A stretch of DNA of 64,000 nt from an uncultured Bacteroidia bacterium (GCA_903918045.1 CAIXCY010000154.1:1-64000), one strand, 5' to 3'; counted from the stretch's first letter, positions 34,643-43,772 are shown. Translations and numbers: made by a program. The notes: generated by a model from the sequence alone, not told the origin.

Positions 34643-34848
34643 TTAATTAGCGTTTAGGTAGATATTTTGCAGGTTATACAAAACCGAAGCAAATTAACTC
34701 TTTAATGGATCAAAACAAATTTGTAATGGGTTTATATCATTAAAGATATGAACAATAATAATTGCATTCACAGAGTTGGTTTTTTCGAAAAAATTGTTAT
34801 ATTTTTGTATAGAGAGCGTTCTTTTTTTAGTTTAAATTTTTAAATGCT

Positions 34849-35475
34849 ATGTTTATGAATGCAAAAACTCTGGTTAAGCAGGCTATTGTAGCGCTAAATT
34901 TTCCTACTGCGATTAGTCCTTTTATTGTGTTTGCCAAGGCCATTTGCCAGGCAATGTTAAACAACCCCCTCTTCAAAGCTTCGGCAGAGAAAGTAACAAA
35001 ACTCAGCACTGACATTACCGCCCTTCTTGATGTCGAAACCGGATGTGCAACCAATCCACCCACAGCCACGATTGAATCCCGGAATGTTGCGCACGAATTG
35101 GTTAAAGCCGATCTTCGGGCACTTCGTATCGAAGTGCAGGTCATGGCAGATGGCGATCCTGAGAATGCGGCTGCAATTATTACGGCTGCCGGGATGTCGA
35201 TAAAGAAACTGAATCCACATGGCAAACAACAGAACAGTGCTCACGATGGCGCTGAAGAGGGTAGTGTCGACCTTACTGGTGAGGGTGCCGGTCCTCACGA
35301 ATGGCGTATGAGCGAGGATGGAACCAACTGGAGACTGATTCCTGCCAGCCGCACCTCTAAAACAAAGGTAAGTGGCTTAACTTCCGGGTGGGCTTATTTC
35401 TTCCAAAACCGTCAACTGTTAACCAATGACCTCAAAAGCGAGTGGAGTCAGAGTGTAAAAATCAGAGTAAGATAG
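34849..35475 (+). CDS. Hypothetical protein with C-terminal fibronectin-III-like segment
   Basis: 208 residues (ATG at 34849; another at 34855). The N-terminal 110 residues are helical and Ala-rich with no signal peptide (ending MADGDPENAAAIITAAGMSIKK). Residues about 130-208 read like a fibronectin type III-like module (EWRMSEDGTNWRLIPAS, GLTSGWAYFFQNRQL, SEWSQSVKIRVR). Similar-looking small proteins are common in Bacteroidota, but I know no function. It stands alone between the restriction gene and a long gap. Confidence 0.7.
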   Translation: MFMNAKTLVKQAIVALNFPTAISPFIVFAKAICQAMLNNPLFKASAEKVTKLSTDITALLDVETGCATNPPTATIESRNVAHELVKADLRALRIEVQVMADGDPENAAAIITAAGMSIKKLNPHGKQQNSAHDGAEEGSVDLTGEGAGPHEWRMSEDGTNWRLIPASRTSKTKVSGLTSGWAYFFQNRQLLTNDLKSEWSQSVKIRVR

Positions 35476-35961
35476 CTGATTAATAACACTTTGAATGATT
35501 TTCGGAGCATTTTTATTTGCTAAATAATATTTGCAAATAAGAGTGCTTCTTCTTTTATGCACGATATCATTTTATTTATCTGCAGAGGAATCAATCTCCT
35601 TTACAGAGGAGCCAATCTTCTTAACGGGGGAAATACGATTAACAAAGATGGCTCTGCTCTCATTATTCGAAGAAATAATCTTAACGCGAATGGAGTCTCC
35701 CCTATCATAAGATGTTCAACTCCCATAAGGAACGATTCAATGTTTATCATTTGCAGTAGCTTTCTTGAAATACGTATGAAATTTCATATTTTAATTGGCA
35801 GTGAGATGTGTGAATAATATAACTTTTCCTAAAAGTTCTGTAACATTCAGACCATTGTTTACCCGTAATTTTATTAAGTGTTAGGAGACTTTAATGCTTC
35901 AGTAATTAGTTCTAATTCACCCCATATTTTCAGCACATCAGATTATTTAATTCAAGCTACT
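35476..35961. other. 486-bp intergenic region with degenerate repeats
   Basis: A hairpin of TTATTTGC and GCAAATAA (35513-35540) follows the upstream gene. Next come two imperfect 21-bp units, 35581-35601 and 35602-35622 (17 of 21 identical), with a weaker third. A short open frame of 86 codons spans them (35557-35817), but its composition is not protein-like and nothing is recognised. The rest is A/T-rich and should hold the promoter of the next gene. Confidence 0.45.
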
Positions 35962-36852
35962 ATGAATCCGTATTCCAGGCATTTGGTAACCCTATTTGTA
36001 TTAATGGTGGTTTTTGTGATATTTCCAAAGCAGACATTCGCACAGCAGGAACCGGTCAATTTTCAGGTGTTCTATGATGAATTGAGCCCATACGGGCAAT
36101 GGGTCAATTATAAGAATTACGGATATGTTTGGATACCCGATGTCGGATCTGATTTCGCCCCCTATTCGACTGCCGGTTACTGGCAATTTACAGACTATGG
36201 CTGGACCTGGGTCTCTGATTATGAATGGGGTTGGGCCCCATTTCATTATGGCCGGTGGGGCTATGATAATTTTTACGGATGGCTGTGGGTACCCGGGAAT
36301 GAATGGGGACCATCATGGGTGAACTGGAGAAAGGCTGACGGCTATTTTGGATGGTCACCAATGGAACCCGGTTTAAGTCTTAGCGTTAGTTTTGGAAGAC
36401 CATATGATCGAAATCACGACCACTGGATGTTTGTCCGGGACCGCGATTTTGAAAGGCATGATCTATACAAGTACTCCGTTAACCGAAGCGAGAATGCCCG
36501 GATTGTTGGCAACTCCTCAGTGATTAATACAGCCTATATCGATAACAGAAATACAACCTATGTTGCCGGACCCGCCAGGGAAGATGTTCAGAGAGTCGTT
36601 GGACGTACGATAAAACCAATCACAATTCGGGAGAACAGCAGACCGGGTAAAGACCAGAACAACGGAGATTTGCGGATTTACCGACCAAAAGTTGAAAAAA
36701 GTGTTGGTAGCCAGAGCAGACCTGCACCAGGTAGAATTTCAGATCTGAATGATGTTAAAAAACCATCTGAAAGAAGGGGAATCGTTCAACCCCGTAGTCA
36801 GGAATCTCAGAACATTAACCCCGTTAATTCACAACCCGCTCAACAGCAGTGA
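35962..36852 (+). CDS. DUF6600-like Trp/Tyr-rich exported protein (interrupted by an in-frame stop)
   Basis: 296 residues from the ATG at 35962 (the frame is open from 35878 but the signal peptide begins here). The signal peptide runs to about QTFAQQ. Residues about 25-140 hold the Trp-rich YGQWVNYKNYGYVWIP, DYGWTWVSDYEWGWAPFHYG and WRKADGYFGWSPM pattern of DUF6600-type envelope proteins. The tail is Pro/Gln/Asn-rich and disordered. Translation ends at TGA 36850-36852, but the same frame continues to 37203 with the same repeat, so the product is probably a truncated version of a 413-codon protein. Confidence 0.8.
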   Translation: MNPYSRHLVTLFVLMVVFVIFPKQTFAQQEPVNFQVFYDELSPYGQWVNYKNYGYVWIPDVGSDFAPYSTAGYWQFTDYGWTWVSDYEWGWAPFHYGRWGYDNFYGWLWVPGNEWGPSWVNWRKADGYFGWSPMEPGLSLSVSFGRPYDRNHDHWMFVRDRDFERHDLYKYSVNRSENARIVGNSSVINTAYIDNRNTTYVAGPAREDVQRVVGRTIKPITIRENSRPGKDQNNGDLRIYRPKVEKSVGSQSRPAPGRISDLNDVKKPSERRGIVQPRSQESQNINPVNSQPAQQQ

Positions 36853-37100
36853 ACTGCTACACCTGCCAATAGTAATGCCAGGCAACAACCTGCGGAAGTG
36901 AAGACACCGAATAATCGGGTAAAAGCACAACCTGCTCCACAGCAGCGAACTGTTACACCTGCCAATAGTAATATCAGGCAGCAACCTGCGGAAGTGAAGA
37001 CACCGAATAATCGGGTAAAAGCGCAACCGGTGCAACAGCAGCGAACAGCTACTCCTGCAAGTAATAATATCAGGCAACAACCTGCAGCAGCAGCGAGGCC
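36844..37100 (+). repeat. 96-bp tandem repeat encoding a 32-residue Pro/Gln/Asn-rich unit
   Basis: Units begin at 36844, 36940 and 37036 (the marker CAGCAG-CGA-AC spaced exactly 96 bases). Each encodes a stretch like RQQPAEVKTPNNRVKAQP. The third unit diverges after about 60 bases. In the first unit the CGA codon is TGA. Confidence 0.85.
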
Positions 37101-37203
37101 GCAAAACAATATTAACCGCACCCAGCCACCAAACAGTTCAAAACCACAGAATAGAAATGCGAATGAACAACAAAAAGAATCGAGGCCGGGAAGGAACAAA
37201 TAG
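36853..37203 (+). pseudogene. Downstream remnant of the DUF6600-like gene, same frame after the stop
   Basis: The codons from 36853 to the TAG at 37201-37203 are in the same frame as the gene upstream and continue its repeat (TATPANSNARQQPAEVKTP...). A start at 36898 exists but yields only low-complexity sequence without a signal peptide, so it is not a separate gene. One C-to-T change explains the interruption; readthrough or a sequence error remain possible. Confidence 0.75.
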
Positions 37204-37231
37204 TAAAAAATTTAGTATATTTATATATAGC

Positions 37232-38521
37232 ATGACCGATAAGATGTTCAGGGGAAATGATTTAATATTATATCGAATCTTACTCTCTGTAGTTTTTGTT
37301 AGTTGTTTGGTAACCAATAGTTTTGCGCAACAACCGGAGAGGATGGAGGAGACTATGGTACAAAAATTCTATACCCTTAATCAAAACCCCCTTTTTTGGT
37401 TTTCATCCGATCAGAACATTCAAAAGGCAACCGAATGGCTGACAATGATAGCTTGCTCACGTGATTTGGGAATCATTTCAAATAAACTTCAATCCGATCA
37501 GATTCGGGTGGCATTGCTCACCAATAAGAATCTTGATTTTATTTACAAAGAGCAAAGAGACAGGCAAATAACAGGTTGGGTGTTAAATTTCATCAAAGAA
37601 CTTCATGAGGGAAATATCCGGTTTGCATATGATGGGGTAAACAGTAGCCGTGATTCTTTTTATATTGACCAATTACTCAATTCAAATTCCAGGGAATCGG
37701 TTTCGCAAATGGTATCACGTCTTGAGTGTCAGGATCATGATTACCAGAGATTGAAACAATTTCTGAACGACTCAATCGGGACAAAGGATACTATAAAGTT
37801 TAAAAAAGTTGTCGTAGCGATGAATTACCGGAGGTATTTGGTGGTGAATCATCCAAAAGAGTATATTGTTGCAAATATTCCGGCAGCGGAGGCAACCTAT
37901 TACTGCAATGATTCTCTTAAACTTAAGATGCGCGCTATAGTTGGTATGAAAACGTCTCCATCTCCAACTATTGCCTCCTACTTTACGAGTATCGTAACCT
38001 TCCCGCAGTGGAATGTGCCCCATTCAATTTCAGTTAGGGAGATCCTTCCCAAGGTGCAACTCAATGTTGACTATCTGGAAAAGAATGATTTTGAGGTCAT
38101 AGACATAAAAGGTAATTTAATTGAAGATTCCCTCATTGTATGGAAGAACTACAATAAAAACAACTTCCCTTATTTGTTCCGACAGGCTACCGGGCCCCGG
38201 AATTCTTTAGGCGTTCTGAAATTTAATTTACAAAGCCCCTTCAGCATATACCTCCATTCTACAAACTCGCAATCCTTGTTTGCCAGGGAGAACCGGTTTT
38301 TAAGTCATGGTTGCATCAGGCTTGAAAAGGCATTTGAATTAGCCAGATACCTGGCAGGAGACAAGATAGATATCAAGGAGTTAAAACGGGATAAGAAAAA
38401 TATGCAATCGAAAACGATACGACTACCTCAGAAAATCGGAGTTTTTATTGTCTATTTGCCGGTAACGGTGAGTGGTGATAAGGTGATTTTATGGCCGGAT
38501 ATCTATGGATTAATTAATTAA
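37232..38521 (+). CDS. L,D-transpeptidase (YkuD/YcbB type)
   Basis: 429 residues from the ATG at 37232; a longer frame overlaps the upstream remnant. A membrane-type leader (about 14-32, SVVFVSCLVTNSFAQ) exports it. The C-terminal YkuD domain carries the catalytic signature SHGCIRLEKA (Cys in GCIRL). The middle part (SVREILPKVQLN, GPRNSLGVLKF) matches YcbB/LdtD-like enzymes. It forms 3-3 peptidoglycan cross-links or attaches proteins to the wall, in the periplasm. A 28-bp gap follows the repeat-rich gene. Confidence 0.92.
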   Translation: MTDKMFRGNDLILYRILLSVVFVSCLVTNSFAQQPERMEETMVQKFYTLNQNPLFWFSSDQNIQKATEWLTMIACSRDLGIISNKLQSDQIRVALLTNKNLDFIYKEQRDRQITGWVLNFIKELHEGNIRFAYDGVNSSRDSFYIDQLLNSNSRESVSQMVSRLECQDHDYQRLKQFLNDSIGTKDTIKFKKVVVAMNYRRYLVVNHPKEYIVANIPAAEATYYCNDSLKLKMRAIVGMKTSPSPTIASYFTSIVTFPQWNVPHSISVREILPKVQLNVDYLEKNDFEVIDIKGNLIEDSLIVWKNYNKNNFPYLFRQATGPRNSLGVLKFNLQSPFSIYLHSTNSQSLFARENRFLSHGCIRLEKAFELARYLAGDKIDIKELKRDKKNMQSKTIRLPQKIGVFIVYLPVTVSGDKVILWPDIYGLIN

Positions 38522-38714
38522 GGAGGTGTCGTGAATATGGTAACCGGTAGGAGAACCTACCTTATGATTAACGAAATAGATGATTCGGTCCTGCTTCACC
38601 AGCAACCTGACCCGTTCGGGAAATCCCACATAATTGCACTTCAGGTATTTATTTTAAATTAAAACATTTATATTGAAAATTAATCGTATCTTGCGCCGAA
38701 TTAATTTTATAATA

Positions 38715-38906
38715 ATGAATAAAGGAACAGTTAAATTTTTTAATGACTCCAAAGGATTTGGTTTCATTAAGGACAGTGGATCAGACAAAGAGTATTTTGT
38801 GCATGTATCTGGTTTGAATGATGAGATCAGAGAAAATGACGAAGTAACTTTCGATCTTCAGGATGGAAAAAAAGGATTAAATGCCGTAAATGTTAAACTA
38901 GTATAG
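38715..38906 (+). CDS. Cold-shock protein (CspA family)
   Basis: 63 residues from the ATG at 38715. The OB-fold RNA-binding motifs are KGTVKFFNDSKGFGFIKDSG (RNP1-like) and EYFVHVSGL (RNP2-like). It is a nucleic-acid chaperone for cold or stress. The region before it is A/T-rich, as usual for a regulated leader, and an intrinsic terminator follows, so it is monocistronic. Confidence 0.95.
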   Translation: MNKGTVKFFNDSKGFGFIKDSGSDKEYFVHVSGLNDEIRENDEVTFDLQDGKKGLNAVNVKLV

Positions 38907-38933
38907 TTTATATAAAATAAGACATTTTTTGCC

Positions 38934-38965
38934 AAAAGCCTTACGTTGAGTGAGGCTTTTTTTTG
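38934..38965 (+). terminator. Intrinsic terminator after the cold-shock gene
   Basis: AAAAGCCT and AGGCTTTT arms enclose a loop and are followed by T8, 28 bp after the stop codon. Confidence 0.85.
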
Positions 38966-39160
38966 TCAAATTTTTTAAATAATGAATTTAAAAAAGATAA
39001 TTAGGTAATAGAAGCGATATAATGTCGTATTTATTTTTTTCTTATTTTCTGAAGGAAAGAAAATTGACACTTAAAATGGTGAAATCTCTTTATAAGGGGT
39101 TGAAAATTCCTGCTGATATTTTACTCGCCTAATACTTTGTTATAATCTGGTTTAATTTCA

Positions 39161-39928
39161 TTATCCTCTGGTAAATACAGGTCTCCCTTTTTCGGAAAGA
39201 TGGCTGTTGTAGCAGTATCCTTCACTGTCGAATGCCCGCAAATGCTCCTCCTCCTCTATCCCGTTTTGAAGTATAAAACGGGTCATCATACCACGTGCTT
39301 TTTTTGCAAAGAAAGAGACCATCTTGTAAATTCCCTCTTTCCCCTCTCTAAACTCAGGCGTTACGATTTCGGCTTTTAATTTTTTCTGATCCACAGCCTT
39401 GAAATACTCCACTGAAGCCAGGTTAATCAAAAGGTTTGAGTTGCTCTTATTCAGGTCCTCTCTAATCTTGGCTGTGATTTTCTTTTGCCAGAATTCGTAA
39501 AGATTACGGTTTTTACCAATTGCCAAAGTGGTTCCCATCTCGAGCCGGTAGGGACGGATCAGATCAAGAGGTCGGATCACTCCATAAAGACCCGAAAGAA
39601 TCCGGAGGTTCTCTTGTGCAAGTGTAATCTCCTTATCGGTGAGCGAATCTGCATCGAGACCGGTATAAACATCTCCCCGAAAAGCAAACAGAGCAGTCCG
39701 GGCACTCTCAGGTGTAAATTCAGGGCGCCATAAAAAATAGCGCTCCTGATTCAGCTGTGCCAGTTTAGGGCTGATATCCATTAGGTTCATCAATTGGTCG
39801 ACACTCAGTTTACGGAGCGGCTTGATTAAAACGGAAGCCTCTTTAACAAACTTTGGCTGTGTGGATACGATATTTTTAACAGGCTTTTCGAACTCCAGTG
39901 TCTTAGATGGCGAAATGACAATCAACAT
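39161..39928 (-). CDS. yaaA: Peroxide stress protein YaaA (DUF328)
   Basis: 255 residues. It begins MLIVISPSKTLEFEKP and contains FRGDVYTGLDADSL, LSGLYGVIRPLDLI and FFAKKARGMMTRF, all typical of YaaA. The E. coli protein limits intracellular iron during hydrogen peroxide stress and binds DNA. Stands alone on the minus strand, 33 bp downstream of the sugar isomerase gene. Confidence 0.93.
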   Translation of the reverse strand: MLIVISPSKTLEFEKPVKNIVSTQPKFVKEASVLIKPLRKLSVDQLMNLMDISPKLAQLNQERYFLWRPEFTPESARTALFAFRGDVYTGLDADSLTDKEITLAQENLRILSGLYGVIRPLDLIRPYRLEMGTTLAIGKNRNLYEFWQKKITAKIREDLNKSNSNLLINLASVEYFKAVDQKKLKAEIVTPEFREGKEGIYKMVSFFAKKARGMMTRFILQNGIEEEEHLRAFDSEGYCYNSHLSEKGRPVFTRG

Positions 39929-39961
39929 TAGTGTATTCTAATTAAATGCATTCTATGAAAC

Positions 39962-40867
39962 TTAGTAGCCCCATTTTTTCATAATTTTGAAGTCTTTCGC
40001 TACACTCTCAAGTGGTGTTATATTCTGATACGATTCCTGTTCAATGATATAGCAGAGGGTACCACCCATTTTTTTCCCAAGGTTTACTGCTTCCTGAGCC
40101 GGGATGATCCCCTCGCCAAGTATAGTGCTTTCGAATTTTTCGGCAGTTGTTACGGCAATTTCATCCTTCACATGCATCGATTCAAATCTTCCGGGATATT
40201 GACCTAAGATGTCAAGTGCCTTTGCTCCTGCGATATACATATTTCCAATGTCCAGTTGCATCACCACAAGTTTTGGATCCATCCGTTGCATCATGATATC
40301 AAAAACCTTGGTGTCGTTGAGTTTCTGACTGAATTCAAAAGAGTGATTATGGTAGCCAAATTTCATCCCTGATTTTTGACAAAGCTCTCCGCAAAGGTTA
40401 AAAAGATCCAGGAAACGGAGCATTTCGTCATAATTTGTTCTGACGCTCTGATCCATCGATGGGCTTATCACGTATTGCTGTCCAAGGTATGCTGCATCCT
40501 CAATGGTGTATTTCCACGAATCACTAAAGATTTTCTTCGCGGCATCCCAATGGGTTGGTCCCATTACGGTATGGCCCGATGGCATCTTCAATCCCAGGTC
40601 ATCGAGTATTTTTTTAAACTCAATGGCGCTGTATCCATAGAATTTGCGATCCACATAATTGGCATGTTCCACATTTTTATATCCGATCTTAGCCAGCTGG
40701 GTAAGTGTTCCAATCGGATCTTTTTTCATATCATCGCGTACCGAGTAGAGCTGGACCCCAACAATCTGAGACCGGTTTGGAGCAGCAATTGCTGATTTGG
40801 AAAGGAGGGTTGTGCCAGCCAGAAGAACCGCACTGTTTTTGAGAAATGTCCGACGAGAAGTTGCCAT
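39962..40867 (-). CDS. Tat-exported sugar phosphate isomerase/epimerase-like TIM barrel
   Basis: 301 residues. Twin-arginine leader TSRRTFLKNS and hydrophobic segment, likely cleaved after SAIA. The rest is an AP-endonuclease-2-type barrel: VGVQLYSVRDDM, KFGYHNHSFEF, VVMQLDIGNMYIAG and ESMHVKDEI, with metal-binding Glu/His/Asp visible. Family members isomerise or epimerise sugars or keto-sugars; several act with Gfo/Idh/MocA enzymes on 3-keto-glycosides. It is the third sugar-related exported enzyme type in the window and divergent from the URO-D family gene. Confidence 0.88.
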   Translation of the reverse strand: MATSRRTFLKNSAVLLAGTTLLSKSAIAAPNRSQIVGVQLYSVRDDMKKDPIGTLTQLAKIGYKNVEHANYVDRKFYGYSAIEFKKILDDLGLKMPSGHTVMGPTHWDAAKKIFSDSWKYTIEDAAYLGQQYVISPSMDQSVRTNYDEMLRFLDLFNLCGELCQKSGMKFGYHNHSFEFSQKLNDTKVFDIMMQRMDPKLVVMQLDIGNMYIAGAKALDILGQYPGRFESMHVKDEIAVTTAEKFESTILGEGIIPAQEAVNLGKKMGGTLCYIIEQESYQNITPLESVAKDFKIMKKWGY

Positions 40868-40979
40868 ATTAGAAAGATTTTAGATTACAAATATATGGTT
40901 TAAAAGTCATCCTATGTTTAATTTTGTATCTTATCTTTGAAGAATTGTCCTAAATAAGATTGATCTAATTCTCCGATTT

Positions 40980-42083
40980 ATGAATTCACGCGAACGGGTT
41001 TTAAGAGCGTTCAAACGTATTGATGGAGTTCCCGACCGGATTCCAGTTCAGTTTGATCTTTGCCGCACCCTATCTGATCATTTTGGTAAGATATTAAATA
41101 TTCCTGTCAGGTATACTGAGAATCTTTATGAAGATGTTACCTATCGCATAAGTGCAAACGAACTGCGTGTTGCTATGGGAAGTGATGTTGTGATTACCGG
41201 CGCTTCAGTATCGGATAATTATAAGATTGAGAAAGCTGATGACGGCACCTGGCTCAACGAATATGGTATGCGGATGCGTCAGGGTGATATCTATGTTGAG
41301 GTGGTTGACTATCCGTTAGCCAATGCAGAAACCAAAGCGGATATTGAAGCCTACCGGTTTCCTGATCCGATGGCTCCGGGGCGTTTCAGGGATACTGAAG
41401 CGCTGGCAAAAAAATATAAAAGTGATTATCTTATCATTGGGGATATCGAGGTTACTGTTTTTTCACTGGCACATCAGTTGGTGGGGATGGAGAAGTTACT
41501 GGTGGATATGATGATGGAGACCGAATATGTGATTCCGCTGTTCGAGGCATGTGCCGATTATCAGATCGAAATCGGATTAAAGTTAATTGAGGCAGGTGTA
41601 GATGCCATCTGGTTTGGAGATGATTTCGGGACACAGACAAGCCTGATAATGCCTCCAGAAACTTTCAGGGATCAATTGAAGCCGGTCTATAAACGGATGG
41701 TCGACCGCTTTAAGGAGGCCAAACCCGATATCATCCCGATTTTGCATTGTGATGGTGCCGTGGCCGATTTATTGGATGATATCCGTGAAATAGGTTTCGA
41801 AGTATTTAATCCCGTGCAACCCGGAGTTCCGGGTCATCTTCCTCTGGATATGAAAAATAATTTTGGGGATAAGTTCTCCTTTTGGGGAGCGATCGATCAG
41901 CAGGATTTATTACCAAACGGATCCGACGAAGAGTTGGAAAGGGATATAGTTGAAAAAATGAGCATTCTTGGAAGGGATGGGGGTTATATGATTGCTCCGG
42001 CTCATATCATTCAGCATGATGTTTCACCGGAGCGGGTTTTGTTTTTTATCGAGTTATGTAAGAGACATGGGGGAGGCTGTTAG
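40980..42083 (+). CDS. Uroporphyrinogen-decarboxylase/MtaA-family protein
   Basis: 367 residues, cytoplasmic. It starts NSRERVLRAFKRIDGVPDRIPVQFD and has the TIM-barrel pieces GVDAIWFGDDFGTQTSL, LHCDGAV and ISVQ-like GHLPLDMK; the HC pair and a C-terminal Cys (HGGGC) could bind zinc as in MtaA/CmuA-type methyltransferases. It is not the heme-pathway HemE, which has a different N-terminus. Such proteins occur in Bacteroidota sugar and demethylation clusters; the substrate is unknown. Divergent from the sugar isomerase. Confidence 0.8.
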   Translation: MNSRERVLRAFKRIDGVPDRIPVQFDLCRTLSDHFGKILNIPVRYTENLYEDVTYRISANELRVAMGSDVVITGASVSDNYKIEKADDGTWLNEYGMRMRQGDIYVEVVDYPLANAETKADIEAYRFPDPMAPGRFRDTEALAKKYKSDYLIIGDIEVTVFSLAHQLVGMEKLLVDMMMETEYVIPLFEACADYQIEIGLKLIEAGVDAIWFGDDFGTQTSLIMPPETFRDQLKPVYKRMVDRFKEAKPDIIPILHCDGAVADLLDDIREIGFEVFNPVQPGVPGHLPLDMKNNFGDKFSFWGAIDQQDLLPNGSDEELERDIVEKMSILGRDGGYMIAPAHIIQHDVSPERVLFFIELCKRHGGGC

Positions 42084-42108
42084 GCGATTAGACTGTTAGG
42101 CAATTAGG
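42077..42108. repeat. Short tandem repeat at the end of the URO-D gene
   Basis: CTGTTAGGCGATTAGA is followed directly by CTGTTAGGCAATTAGG, two 16-bp units differing at two positions. The first unit contains the stop codon. Confidence 0.6.
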
Positions 42109-42229
42109 CTTTAGGTTATTTGTTGGAATCTCTTTTCCTTTTCAAACAGAAATGCAGATTCTAACTGGTATGATTTGAATTTTGCAATAATCACTTTAAC
42201 TTTTACATTTGGTCCCGGGCTATTGCAGA

Positions 42230-42697
42230 TCAGGTTATAGCCCCTTTTTTTGCGTTACATGCAATCAATAAATCAGTTGGAGAGAGTCTGAGCTGCATTC
42301 CCCTGACCCCGGCGCTGATATAGATAAGAGCATGATTGAATGCTGATTCATCAATAAATACAGGAAATGGTTTTTTCATTCCAAGAGGTGAGCATCCCCC
42401 TCTGATATATCCGGTTAACGGTTCAAGTTCCTTCAGCTTTAGCATCGCCACCTTTTTGTTTGAACTGGCAATTGCTGCTTTTTTCAGATCAATCTCCTCC
42501 CCGCCGGGAATGATGCAGACAATATATCCATTTTTATCTCCCTCCAGAACAAGCGTTTTATATACCTGTATAATTGGGATTCCGGCAGTTTCTGCCAAGT
42601 GAATTGCACTTAGATCTGATTCATCAACGACATATTCAATAAGTTCATAGTGAATTTTTAGTCTGTCAAGAATTCTTGCTGCATTTGTTTTTTTCAT
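42230..42697 (-). CDS. ybaK: YbaK/EbsC-type Cys-tRNA(Pro) deacylase
   Basis: 155 residues. MKKTNAARILDRLKIHYELIEY, KTLVLEGDKNGYIVCIIPGG and GYIRGGCSPLGMKK are YbaK family signatures; the Lys-containing GGCSPLG loop is typical. It hydrolyses Cys mischarged on tRNA-Pro. Its start codon follows a 94-bp leader nearly identical to the one ahead of hexokinase. Confidence 0.93.
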   Translation of the reverse strand: MKKTNAARILDRLKIHYELIEYVVDESDLSAIHLAETAGIPIIQVYKTLVLEGDKNGYIVCIIPGGEEIDLKKAAIASSNKKVAMLKLKELEPLTGYIRGGCSPLGMKKPFPVFIDESAFNHALIYISAGVRGMQLRLSPTDLLIACNAKKGAIT

Positions 42698-42786
42698 CCC
42701 TATATCATTTGTTTTTTAATTACCGGATGTAACTCGCATGTGAGATATTCATCCGTGTTTGTGTTTGCAGAAGATGCTCGTTTCAT
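42693..42786 (-). repeat. 94-bp duplicated leader, copy B (upstream of ybaK)
   Basis: 86 of 94 bases match copy A at 14531-14624 with no gaps. On the minus strand the CGGATG/CATCCG arms are intact and the inner pair is CUC/GAG (UUC/GAG in copy A), so the hairpin is preserved. Its boundaries coincide with the start codon of the following gene in both copies. Confidence 0.75.
42700..42786 (-). CDS. Possible 28-residue upstream ORF in the duplicated leader
   Basis: ATG at 42786, TAG at 42702-42700, ending two bases before the ybaK ATG. The peptide begins MKRASSANTNTDEYL and matches the one upstream of hexokinase. Whether it is translated is unknown; see copy A. Confidence 0.3.
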   Translation of the reverse strand: MKRASSANTNTDEYLTCELHPVIKKQMI

Positions 42787-42860
42787 GGTATGATTCGATT
42801 ACATCGTTCAGAACAAAGTTTGTAATTTTTGATTAAAGTTAAGCATAGCTACAAATTGTT

Positions 42861-43772
42861 TTAAAACGCAAACGTCAGATGGACCATCCCCCTTAGCTTT
42901 ATTTTTGTCTGTAAGTCAGAGATATTTTGATCAATAGGGAGTTGAGCATTTATGCCAATACTGGTATTTTTGAATTTACTCTCTAATCCGGCAGCTACGA
43001 GCAAGGCATTTCCGCCTGTACTCTCAATTTTTAATTTGGCTAATTCGCTTTGCTGCAGGTTTTCGTACAGTAGGCCAATTGTTGGACTTATTGAATTACT
43101 TTTGAAGGGTATCGTACGAAAAGCAAATGCCGTTGCTGAAAACCGATTTCCAAAATGAAAGGATGCGGCCGATTGATTGATCTTGTAGTTAAGGTTACTT
43201 GCAATTCCCCAATTTTCAATCACAAGATTGTATGAAGTCGTTACCAAATAATCGATACTTCCGGTACCGGGTTGGCTATTCGCAGACGAAACAACCTCCG
43301 ATTGATCAATAGCATACAGCCCAGTAGGTAATTTCACACCAAATCCAAGCCAAAGCTGTTGTGAAATAGCATTCGACTCTTTTGTTAAAGAGAGTTTATC
43401 TAGAATCGAATAATTTCCGATTAATGTAAGGTCGCCTAACCCTTGATTGAGTCTATTCCCATCATCAGATTTCGAATGATTCACATTGTAAGGAAGAAAA
43501 ACCAATACCTGAAATCGTTGTTTGATTTTTATACCGCCCCAAAGTTCAGCTGTCTGGTAAAAGTCCTTGCTAAACTGTTTGTTATCAGATTTTAAGACTG
43601 TACTAAAACTCCGGAAAGAATATCGGGTCCCAATGAAGTATTTATTAAATTGGGGTGATGGACCCAAAAAATAATTCCCTGAACTGCAGCCACAGATATC
43701 GCAAGCCAATAGAGTTTTAAGGAGAAGCGAAAAGACAACCAGAAATGCTATTTTAAGTAAATATGTTTTCAT
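42861..43772 (-). CDS. Predicted outer-membrane beta-barrel protein with CDICGC motif
   Basis: 303 residues from the ATG at 43772 (a longer frame to 43868 lacks a leader). A signal peptide is followed directly by LLACDICGCSSGNY, a cysteine motif that I associate with Bacteroidota outer-membrane proteins near metal and efflux systems. The rest is alternating beta-strand-like sequence ending in MVHLTFAF, a C-terminal aromatic as in barrels. Divergent from the TetR-efflux operon (341 bp between starts). The function is unknown; metal or small-molecule passage is a guess. Confidence 0.65.
   Translation of the reverse strand: MKTYLLKIAFLVVFSLLLKTLLACDICGCSSGNYFLGPSPQFNKYFIGTRYSFRSFSTVLKSDNKQFSKDFYQTAELWGGIKIKQRFQVLVFLPYNVNHSKSDDGNRLNQGLGDLTLIGNYSILDKLSLTKESNAISQQLWLGFGVKLPTGLYAIDQSEVVSSANSQPGTGSIDYLVTTSYNLVIENWGIASNLNYKINQSAASFHFGNRFSATAFAFRTIPFKSNSISPTIGLLYENLQQSELAKLKIESTGGNALLVAAGLESKFKNTSIGINAQLPIDQNISDLQTKIKLRGMVHLTFAF

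Noticed and set aside
35557-35817. 86-codon open frame in the 486-bp gap
   Set aside because: It consists of degenerate 21-bp repeats, has no recognisable domain or signal, and no supporting neighbour; kept only as intergenic repeat.
36844-37100. CRISPR-like periodic repeat
   Set aside because: The 96-bp units are contiguous coding repeats with no spacers.
36898-37203. Separate small Pro/Gln-rich gene
   Set aside because: It is in the same frame as the gene upstream and continues its repeat past a single stop, so it is the severed C-terminus.
40980-42083. HemE of heme biosynthesis
   Set aside because: The N-terminus and HC motif fit the wider URO-D/MtaA family; no other heme genes are close.
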